Shown: one piece after another, positions 61,278 to 64,000 of the stretch
Numbering within the stretch: position 1 is the stretch's first letter
How the letters are laid out: each line of letters starts with the position of its first letter
Assembly (NCBI GenBank): GCA_945865485.1
Contig: CAMBEC010000008.1
Location: 1-64,000 of the forward strand
Direction: 5' to 3'
DNA length: 64,000 nt
Origin: Rickettsia typhi
Lineage (GTDB): Bacteria; Pseudomonadota; Alphaproteobacteria; Rickettsiales; Rickettsiaceae
Translations under genes and position numbers: made by a program
Notes under the pieces: generated by a model
What the model saw: the letters and a program-made list of their open reading frames with translations, nothing else
The model's database searches: none
What the model was told of the DNA's origin: nothing

Positions 61278-63007
61278 ATATTTTTAAAGACTTATGGACA
61301 GACCTAAAAAATATAGGTTACGAGCTTTGTCAAGATGATGATATATGGGATCAGGCTAATCTGGAGATTCCGAAAGATCCGCTAAACGGTGACATTTCAA
61401 CTAACCTTGCAATGATTATTGCAGCAAAAGATGGTAGTAACCCTAGAGAAGTTTCGCTAAAATTCAAAGAACGTCTAGCTGAGATTCCTTATATAGCTCA
61501 CATAGAAGTTGCTGGACCAGGTTTTATTAATTTCACAATAAAAGCTGAGAAATGGCATGAATGTATAAGAAGTATACTAAATGATGACAAAGACTTTTGG
61601 GAAGTTGATGTTGGCAGGGGGGAAAAGGTAAATGTAGAGTATGTTTCGGCAAATCCAACGGGGCCAATGCATATTGGGCACGCGCGGGGAGCGGTATATG
61701 GAGACGCTCTTGCTAATGTTTTGAGTCTGTGTGGATATGACGTTACCAAAGAATATTACATAAATGATGCTGGTACTCAGATTGATACTTTGTTAGATAG
61801 TGTATTTTTACGTTACAAGGAAGCTTTGAGTGGTGAAGTTGTAGTAATACCAGAAGGGTTATATCCAGGAGATTATTTAAAGGATGTGGGGCAAAAAATA
61901 GCTGCTGAATTTGGCCAGGCGCTAATTAATATGAATACACGCGAAATGCGTCAAAAAATTAAGAATATAGTAGTAAATGAAATGCTCGCTTTGATTAAAG
62001 CCGATTTAAGAGATCTTGGGGTGCACCATGACGTATTCTTTTCAGAGCAGTCGCTACATGATAGTAACAAAATAAATGATGCAGTAAAAATATTAGAGGA
62101 AAAAGGCCTAATATACAAAGGTGTGCTGCCCCCGCCAAAGGGTAAGATTGATGAAAATTGGGAAGAAAAAGAGCAGCTTTTATTCAAATCTTCTGAATAT
62201 GGAGATGACCAAGATAGGCCAGTACAAAAAAATGATGGCACATGGTCATATCTAGCAGCGGATTTTGCTTATGCTAAAGATAAAATTGATCGAGGATTCG
62301 ATACATTGGTTTACATTTTAGGAGCTGACCATAGCGGCTACGTTAAGAGAATTCAAGCCGTAATCAATGCTCTTGGTGAAGGTAAAATTAGAAGTGATGT
62401 TAGAATAAGTCAGCTTGTGAATTTTGTTAAAGACGGAGAGCCTATCAAAATGTCAAAGCGCAGTGGTAATTTTATGACTGTGAGTGATGTAACAAATGAA
62501 GTGAGCAAAGATATTATCAGATTTATTATGCTTACAAGACGGAACGATATGACCTTAGATTTTGATTTTAGCAAAGTTAAGGAGCAATCGAAAGATAATC
62601 CGGTATTTTATGTTCAGTATGCGCATGTTCGCACAAAATCTATTATTGCAAAGGCGATAGAAACTATTCCTGAGGCTTATAAAAAGTTTGCTGCTTCTGA
62701 ATTCGACTTATCTTTGTTATCGACTGAAGAAGAAATACAATTGATAAAGTTACTGGCTTCTTGGCCCAAGGTGCTAGCTTTATCGGCGAAATCATGCGAG
62801 CCGCAAAGAATTGCTTATTATCTAATAGATGTAGCCTCAAGGTTTCATTCAATTTGGAACCTAGGAAAAGAAAACAATGATTACAGGTTCAATATTGAAG
62901 ACGACATAGACTTGACTGCAGCAAGATTAGCTCTTGCAGAGAGTATAAGAAAAGTTATAGCTGGAGGTTTTAGCGTTATTGGGGTCAAACCACTAGACAA
63001 GATGTAA
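61274..63007 (+). CDS. argS: arginyl-tRNA synthetase
   Basis: Charges tRNA-Arg. The 577-residue protein is complete: N-terminal Add1 domain (1-110), HIGH motif (133-136 in [13 protein letters not shown]), the acidic [13 protein letters not shown] region, the KMSKS-like [15 protein letters not shown] and a C-terminal DALR anticodon-binding domain ([13 protein letters not shown]). It is coupled to dgt and followed, after a repeat-rich gap, by a SPOR-type protein. The matching tRNA-Arg(UCU) is at 21.6 kb. Confidence 0.97.
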   Translation: MNIFKDLWTDLKNIGYELCQDDDIWDQANLEIPKDPLNGDISTNLAMIIAAKDGSNPREVSLKFKERLAEIPYIAHIEVAGPGFINFTIKAEKWHECIRSILNDDKDFWEVDVGRGEKVNVEYVSANPTGPMHIGHARGAVYGDALANVLSLCGYDVTKEYYINDAGTQIDTLLDSVFLRYKEALSGEVVVIPEGLYPGDYLKDVGQKIAAEFGQALINMNTREMRQKIKNIVVNEMLALIKADLRDLGVHHDVFFSEQSLHDSNKINDAVKILEEKGLIYKGVLPPPKGKIDENWEEKEQLLFKSSEYGDDQDRPVQKNDGTWSYLAADFAYAKDKIDRGFDTLVYILGADHSGYVKRIQAVINALGEGKIRSDVRISQLVNFVKDGEPIKMSKRSGNFMTVSDVTNEVSKDIIRFIMLTRRNDMTLDFDFSKVKEQSKDNPVFYVQYAHVRTKSIIAKAIETIPEAYKKFAASEFDLSLLSTEEEIQLIKLLASWPKVLALSAKSCEPQRIAYYLIDVASRFHSIWNLGKENNDYRFNIEDDIDLTAARLALAESIRKVIAGGFSVIGVKPLDKM

Positions 63008-63344
63008 CTCTGAGTTTCGCAATTAAACGCGCGTTTGCAAGTTTGGTATATGAGTGCAATTAAGTTGTAAGGAAAAAGGCGGTATCCTGAACGAAAGTCT
63101 GTCATCCTGGAACAAAATACCGTCATCCTGAACTTGATTCAGGATCTTATGCAACGAAAGAAGATGCCGGATCGAGTCCGGCATGACAACAATGTTTTTT
63201 ATACAGGGCAGTTATCCTGACAAAATACTGTCAATTCTGAACTTGATTTAGGATCTTATGCAACGAAAGAAGATGTCGGATCTAGTTCAGCACGACTTAC
63301 GGCGGGACTGAATTGCAATAAAACTAGCGTTGATAAAATTTAAT
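63008..63344. repeat. repeat-rich gap after argS
   Basis: At least three palindromic units lie in tandem: 63100-63150, 63120-63190 (GTCATCCTGAACTTGATTC, CAGGATC, GCCGGATCGAGTCCGGCATG) and 63225-63296 (a looser copy with CTGAACTTGATTTAGGATC). At 63317-63335 is AATAAAACTAGCGTTGATA, almost the same as 20259-20277. No gene is seen. The unit separates argS from the SPOR gene, which are near neighbours in relatives. Confidence 0.75.
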
Positions 63345-64000
63345 ATGAATCAAAAAAGCTTATTTTTTAGAATAACAATGATTCTGGTTATTTCTTTGAT
63401 CGGACTATTTTTTTATTTCAAAATACAAAATTCACGAGAAATCATAACTTTATCTCCTGAGGCGGGCGAAATAAAGAAGAAGCCGGATGATCCTGGGGGT
63501 ATAGTAATTCCTAATTCGGACAGCCTGGTATATGAAAAACTCCAAAAAGGTGCAAAAAAAAATAGAAAAATTAATATTTTGCCTGAACCAGAGGATCCGA
63601 TTGATTTTGGTCAAAAAGTTGAAGAAAATCCAGTTGTATATCTCGACTCAATAGATGAAATATTGGCAAATATCGACTATTACGACGAGGTAGCAGATAA
63701 TAATTTGTCTGTAACAGAAGAGCTTGTTATGCCTAATGCTATTAAATCTTCCATGGTTGTGGAGCCTGAAGAAGAGAAGCAAAAAATAGAAATTCCAGGA
63801 ACAGGATTAAATATAATAAAAACTTCGGATAATAGATTTAGAGTTACAGAAGTAAACATTGTTAGTGCTGAAGATGAAGGGTATAAGATACAACTAACTA
63901 CTGCTTTTTCAGAAGGAGATGCAAAAAAACTTTGGCAAGAAATAACTAAGCGTCATGGTAAGGTGTTAAATGGCGCAAATCTTATCACAAAGAAAATCGA
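63345..64000 (+). CDS. SPOR-domain-type membrane protein, cut by the window end
   Basis: Open from ATG 63345 to the window edge (218 codons visible). One membrane segment (ITMILVISLIGLFFYF, about 10-25) precedes a charged, proline-containing linker (EIKKKPDDPGGIVIPN and a long acidic stretch), so the protein faces the periplasm. In alphaproteobacteria a SPOR-domain protein regularly follows argS, and the linker type fits. The C-terminal part visible (YKIQLTTAFSEGDAKKLWQE) is the start of a SPOR domain (VQLGAF-like strand, then helix). The end is missing. Confidence 0.75.
   Translation, partial: MNQKSLFFRITMILVISLIGLFFYFKIQNSREIITLSPEAGEIKKKPDDPGGIVIPNSDSLVYEKLQKGAKKNRKINILPEPEDPIDFGQKVEENPVVYLDSIDEILANIDYYDEVADNNLSVTEELVMPNAIKSSMVVEPEEEKQKIEIPGTGLNIIKTSDNRFRVTEVNIVSAEDEGYKIQLTTAFSEGDAKKLWQEITKRHGKVLNGANLITKKI

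Overview
This is an AT-rich (roughly one third GC by eye), gene-dense window that reads as the chromosome of an obligately host-associated alphaproteobacterium, most likely Rickettsiales. The evidence is a DusB / Fis-domain / NtrY / NtrX block, a Tim44-like (TimA) protein, a complete sdhCDAB operon, the erpA / dgt / argS / SPOR-protein neighbourhood usual in Alphaproteobacteria, a DUF2608 protein, a long ankyrin protein, an isolated terminase and portal pair, and many short palindromic repeats in the gaps. An intact run of peptidoglycan genes (MraZ to MraY) and two queuosine-precursor genes argue against the most reduced Anaplasmataceae. I cannot name genus or species from the sequence alone.

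Layout. 0-5 kb: dusB, a stand-alone Fis domain that looks like the tail of a lost NtrC, and the NtrY/NtrX two-component pair. 5-15 kb: a large pentapeptide-repeat lipoprotein, small DUF genes, a trypsin-like protease, tyrS, recO, a solute-binding protein, a gamma carbonic anhydrase-like protein, uvrC, yidD and timA. 15.7-20 kb: a phage or gene-transfer-agent relic (portal, small helical protein, large terminase) and an unknown charged protein. 20-28.5 kb: corA, tRNA-Arg(UCU), a glycosyltransferase, a decayed IscA/ErpA paralogue, unknown proteins, a second pentapeptide lipoprotein, a FkbM methyltransferase, a phosphodiester glycosidase and an SDR epimerase-like protein. 28.5-31.5 kb: a 981-residue ankyrin-type protein ending in a class I glutamine-amidotransferase-like domain. 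31.8-43 kb: an SPFH protein, then mraZ-rsmH-ftsL-ftsI-murE-murF-mraY-queE-queC-acetyltransferase. 43-48.4 kb: DUF2608, sdhCDAB, a membrane protein and a frameshifted ankyrin-like gene. 48.6-57.4 kb: an eight-gene, translationally coupled minus-strand operon that looks like surface-glycan synthesis, with a divergent GT-C type membrane protein. 57.5-64 kb: a small ORF, trpS, plsC, erpA, dgt, argS and a SPOR-type protein cut by the window end.

How the parts fit together. Peptidoglycan precursor synthesis and septation (MurE, MurF, MraY, FtsI, FtsL, MraZ, RsmH) form one operon-like block. Ahead of it stands an array of five pentamers, NNCCA on the plus strand, spaced exactly 10 bp apart, which matches a MraZ operator. 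The glycan operon combines two nucleotidyltransferases, a GT2, a GtrA flippase-like protein, a GT-C/uridine-kinase fusion, a class II aldolase, a phosphodiesterase-like protein and a HAD phosphatase. Together they suggest synthesis and lipid-linked transfer of a phosphorylated sugar or polyol, but the product cannot be read from the sequence.

The intergenic regions are unusual. At least nine gaps hold related short palindromes. One pair of ~230 bp elements (12.2 kb and 20.0 kb, inverted) is clearly homologous. Another family has a two-tier hairpin whose inner stem changes on both arms between copies while pairing is kept.
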